Below, one piece after another: positions 60,190-64,000 of a DNA stretch of 64,000 bases; positions within the stretch are counted from its first letter, which is position 1; the number at the start of each line of letters is the position of its first letter. A model generated the notes under the pieces. That model had not been told where the DNA came from and made no database searches. It was given only the letters and a program-made list of their open reading frames with translations. The DNA is from Magnolia sinica (taxonomy: Eukaryota; Streptophyta; Magnoliopsida; Magnoliales; Magnoliaceae), in assembly GCF_029962835.1 (NCBI RefSeq), contig NC_080582.1:17802032-17866031 (forward strand), in the 5' to 3' direction. A program made the translations under genes and the position numbers.

Positions 60190-61962
60190 ATTGACCCACG
60201 CCACCGTTACGGACATAATCTCCATTTCTATTACGATAGCTGGCTCCATTGCGAGAGTAGGCAACCGTTCTTCTACTGGTAAGTTGAACATCCTTCCCTT
60301 GTGATGAATTTATCTACACGTGTGTGTGTGTGTGTGTGTGTGTGTCTATATATATATATAGACACACACACATATGTATATGTATATGTATATATATGTA
60401 TATGCCAGTACCGATTAGAACTTAGAAACACAGATTCATGGAACAGAACTTTGAAATTGCAGGTTGGATGTGGGAGAGGGGAAGGAGGTCAATCTGGTGG
60501 ATCAATGCCCACGATCAAAGCTTCAACAACAGTGCATCAAATATCTTGGCCCGGTGAGCATTTCTCTTCTTGAAGTCCAACCTGTTAGTGTAACTCACGT
60601 GTAAGGTGGCCCACACATATGTTTGTGTTTCACGATCACAGTAGAGGAATCATTACTGTTCATTGGATTCCTTGGAAGTTAACACAACCTACTCATGATG
60701 TAAGAGGAAACAATTTTTCTTGGATAGAATGTACTATTGAATCGGATCTGAGTTTCTCAATATGTTAAGGTTTTGGCACTGTCAGGGGCTAAAACTTACT
60801 AGCTTTTGATTCCCGTTGCAGAAAGAAAGGGAGATTTATGAAGTTGAAGTGGAGGATGGGAAATTCTTCTACAAGCAGAGTGGGAAGCTCCTCGATACAT
60901 CTGAAGGACCAAAAAATTCTAAGTGGATCTTTGTTCTAAGCACATCCAAGAGCTTATATGTTGGGCAGGTGAATTTCCTTTCATGCAACCCAAGCAAATT
61001 ACATTTGCATATGTCAGCTCGTCATAAACTCACTTCATTTGTTTTGCTTCCCACTTCTTGCAGAAGAAAAAAGGCACATTTCAGCATTCAAGTTTTTTGG
61101 CGGGAGGTGCTACGTCTGCTGCTGGCAGATTAGTCATAGAAAATGGCATCCTAAAGGTAAAATTCCAATTCCATTTTCAGATTTCCAATAGCTTTATAGG
61201 TTGGATATATCATATGATCAAAAGAACACTTTTTTCCTGATCCATCTACAAAGGGATCCACCTTCCAGCAAAATATACAATTGATCTGATGGGTGCCATC
61301 ATCAGATGGGCCATATCCAAGAATCATCCACATCAAATGATATTTCCTATCCAATTGAAATGGAAAGTTCCTGCGAATGTTTAGGATCATCCAATGGGGA
61401 AGATTTTTGGCATGTCTCATCTACTGCAGGGCTAATCCTTTGAACGAGCTGGAACACCCAAAGGTGGGCCATGCATTTTTCGTTTGTTGGGTTAAGCAGA
61501 TCCTCAGTAGAACATTGAAATTTCCTCAACAGGTAGAGGATGGTTATTAACAAGAATGCGTATTTCACTTGTTTGGTGCAGGCTGTCTGGCCACACAGCG
61601 GGCATTATCGACCAACTGAAGAAAATTTTCAGGAATTGGTGACCTTTCTCAAGGAACACGATGTGGATCTCACTGATGTCAAGGTTATAATCTTAACTTA
61701 GCCATCTACATTCTTACAGTTGTGCTGCGTATAAGGGTAGCTTTGTCGGTCATGTGCAAGTGATATGTACGCAGGGGCATTTTAGTTATTAATATTTAAA
61801 ATGGTATATGTAGACCCGCAAACTAATCTGATTTTCTGCTTCCATGAAATACAGAATAGCCCAACAGACGAAGACGATGAATCTTGGAGCAAGCATGGGA
61901 GCCACATTGAGACCACGGGGTTTGGAAGTGCCGAACAAGGGTACAAAGCAACGATCACATAG
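60190..61962 (+). pseudogene. IQM-family (IQ-motif calmodulin-binding) gene fragment, six exons
   Basis: Six exons with GT-AG borders and matching phases: 60190-60278, 60463-60553, 60822-60968, 61064-61156, 61582-61683 and 61855-61962 (TAG). Together they encode about 190 residues of the conserved IQM core: [92 protein letters not shown] and SPTDEDDESW. IQM proteins bind calmodulin through an N-terminal IQ motif. That half is absent upstream in this window, and the GPRIGCVRDYP-type tail expected near the C-terminus is also missing. The exons carry no internal stop, so the fragment is recent or still selected. Alternatively, distant first exons lie beyond the inserted DNA. Confidence 0.85.
60319..60405. 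repeat. GT/TA microsatellite forming a hairpin, in an IQM intron
   Basis: (GT)n is followed by CTATATATATATATAG and then (AC)n, so the tract folds on itself, ending in TATG repeats. It lies between the first two exons of the IQM fragment. Confidence 0.9.
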
Positions 61963-63315
61963 GAAGTTCACAGCCATTGGGCAGTATGGTGCTTTTTCAA
62001 GAGACCAGGATGGTCAAGTCTTCGGTAATTTCTTCCCTCAGTTTTATTTAGAACCGCCTCATTACTTTCTACTTTGGTAGTTTATAATCTTTCTATATTT
62101 GCTTTCATGGTACCAGGCAGAAAGTTAAATGGGTTTGCTGCTATGGGAGATGAGAAGGCTTTAGTTGCTGTCCAGAGCCATGAATCTTTGGAAGTTTCCC
62201 CTCGCCTTCAATTGTCTTCAAGAAAAATGTGTATCTGATAATTAAAGATGACTGCTTAAATGCTTAATTATAATGTATTAGAAAAACATACGGTTGTAAC
62301 CCGACATGATATAAAGGTTTGGAACATCGATCAAGTGCTTGATACACTATATCGTTGAAATAAACAAAAGAAATCCACTTATTCATTAAGACGGCCGTGT
62401 GAAATTAATGGGAGAATCATAAAATATCTCAGCCGAATGTGTGGAAAATCGTGCTCTATACGCATTCTTTGAAAGCGGCAGTTGTACGCATGGAACACAT
62501 GAAAATCCTAGACTTTCCAATACAGTCACCACTGACAGTGAGATGTAGAATGCAGGGTTCAATTGAATTTTATGTAGTGATTGTTGAAAATAAGACACGG
62601 TATGTACGTTCAGTTGATATTTTCAATTCCCATTATTGACAGAAACATGGATGTATCAAGAGACAGCTGTATTGATTTCGACGTCCATTGTTGACAATGG
62701 AATAGAGCAAGAAACAGTAAAAATGGCTAGTTTGAAGGTTGAAGATTCCTCCTTAACATGATCAAGGAGAAGGAGAGAAATCAATAAGCAAGTATCTATT
62801 GCAGGCTTCATTTCAGGGTGCAAACTACACATAAAATTTCGTTCTACAAGTGGTGCCCAAAACGGTTCTAAACTGTTCCTAATTATCTGTGATGCCTCAT
62901 TTAGGAACGGTTTAAAACCGTTCCTAAATGAGGATTTTGGTATTCAAGGAAAATTTACTCGAAGACAACTAAACAATGCAATGCGCAGAGATTCAACTAG
63001 TCTTCCAGATGTGGACTTCCTAGTGCAATTACTGACAATAAAAAGGGCAGTTACTAACGGAACTGCGGCAGCAGTCCATGTTTAACCAAGGCCAAAGTTA
63101 GAATGGCTACGGTCATTCTATAAAGGAAAGTGCAGCATTTGTCATGCGTCGTATAATACATTTGAAGAAAGAGTGGTCTGTACCAAAAAAAAAAAAAAGT
63201 AGAAAGATTGCTTCTATTTCAACTCGTAAGAGTATTACATGAAAACATGCATACACGATCACAAATCAAACATTACACAAAATGCTAGTGAAAACTACCG
63301 AAGGTAGAATGTCCC
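61963..63315. other. IQM 3' flank and intergenic DNA
   Basis: 62117-62237 follows a plausible acceptor (GGTACCAG) and is open in one frame to a TGA (ends LQLSSRKMCI), so it could be a further exon of a longer isoform. I cannot tie it to the family. 62240-63315 holds only the palindrome at 62895 and AT-rich DNA. Confidence 0.4.
62895..62933. repeat. 39-bp near-perfect palindrome
   Basis: CCTCATTTAGGAACGGTTT, one base, then its exact complement. A weaker partner lies just upstream (AACGGTTCTAAACTGTTCC, about 62861-62880), so two foldbacks with the GGAACGGTTT core stand side by side. Possibly the end of a DNA element or a terminator-like hairpin. Confidence 0.9.
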
Positions 63316-63472
63316 AAAATGGCACAAGGTAACAAATCAGAATTTTGTTAGGAAAACATACATAGATACATCCTCATGCTACAATTTGGAATGTCATCCA
63401 AATCTGCATGTACCAATCACCGAAGAATTTGCAGACCCAGTGGCCAGCTTCTCTATCAGGCCATCTAGGAAC
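63316..63472 (-). repeat. 157-bp inverted repeat, right arm
   Basis: Complement of 50274-50430 with about two differences (GCCATCTAGGAAC at its outer end). Homology stops sharply at both ends. Confidence 0.92.
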
Positions 63473-64000
63473 GTTAAATCAACAGTTTGGATTGCAAAAC
63501 TAGAGGACCCACGTGCACAAGTTGAAGTTGAAAGACTTGTGTTTTATTGAAACTCTCTGTTCCAAGTTGTACACTAAAACTTCTTTTTAGGCACAATATA
63601 TATAATGCTCGATTGAAAGAAGTGGGGATTTTTGTCATTGGCCCAGCAATGTTACAGGTAGGACCCACTGTTCATATAGCTACGATCACCTGACCACTGA
63701 TTTTTAAGTAATGACCCCACAATTTAGATGGTATGGATTGATATGCATCTAGGTTATCTGTACATGGATGTGTGGAAATTTTAAATGATACATTTAAGAA
63801 AGTGCATGGCTCTACTCTGCAGAGACTGCCCATGAAGAAACTCAAGAAAGGGTAAAATGTGGCAATACCGAGTGTCCAGTCAGGATGGATTTGGCCCATC
63901 CATGGTGACATGAGCAGTTCTGGATTGCCACACACATAGAGATTGATTGGGTGAATGGTTGAAGTCTCATACTGTAAGTGCCGATATTTCGAGTTCATTC
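63473..64000. repeat. Intergenic; 63766-64000 matches 13010-13290
   Basis: Shared words include GCAATACCGAGTGTCCAGTC, AGAGATTGATTG and TTGAAGTCTCAT. The match runs to the window edge. 63473-63765 shows nothing recognisable. Confidence 0.75.

Noticed and set aside
61844-62080. A longer alternative frame over the last IQM exon
   Set aside because: The phase set by the upstream exon gives the frame ending at 61962; the other frame would need a different splice and lacks family similarity.

Overview
This is nuclear DNA from a flowering plant. It holds one intact disease-resistance gene, remnants of three more host genes, and very many transposons. A core motif (GTGGGCCCCACCATGATGTATG followed by CCGTCCATCCATTTT, in both orientations) recurs dozens of times outside the large elements. 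I associate this repeat with magnoliid genomes (Magnolia, Liriodendron and Cinnamomum relatives); that placement is from memory and is not proven here.

Layout. 1-4.8 kb: Mutator-like MITEs, nested and as a large inverted pair, then two oppositely oriented arrays of a 21-bp minisatellite. 4.8-11.35 kb: a nearly full-length L1-type LINE on the minus strand (RRM-bearing ORF1; endonuclease, reverse transcriptase and RNase H ORF2) with a 14-bp target-site duplication and an odd inverted copy of flanking DNA at its 5' end. 11.4-13.4 kb: more MITE and duplicated intergenic DNA. 13.45-19.37 kb: a Ty3/gypsy element (minus strand, 703-bp LTRs, TSD ATATT) that resembles the centromere-associated CRM clade. 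20.33-35.47 kb: a Ty1/copia element (minus strand, TSD CACCC) split in its gag region by a 10.3-kb large-LTR Ty3/gypsy-like element (plus strand, TSD ACAAT) with no recognisable coding interior. 35.5-39.2 kb: MITEs plus a second copy of the window's first 1.6 kb.

The main host gene is an intronless CC-NB-LRR resistance gene at 39587-42274 (895 aa, plus strand). It has a TATA box and a W-box about 90-110 bp upstream, and a Mutator-like MITE with a perfect 9-bp TSD ends about 370 bp before its start codon. Downstream, 45.8-50.1 kb holds three rounds of related noncoding blocks with an LRR-only fragment of a second NLR (about 48.6-49.26 kb), as expected of a decayed tandem NLR cluster.

50.27-63.47 kb is bounded by a nearly identical 157-bp inverted repeat. 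Inside are a CT-rich leader-like sequence, a young Reina-type chromovirus (50865-55929, 320-bp LTRs, TSD GATCT, chromodomain), a lone exon matching the C-terminal region of Elongator subunit ELP5, and six consecutive exons of an IQM-family calmodulin-binding protein gene that lacks its IQ-motif half. Two unrelated partial genes in one block suggest transduplication or rearrangement. The last 240 bp resembles 13.0-13.3 kb, so duplicated intergenic DNA continues past the window edge. No RNA genes or CRISPR arrays were found.
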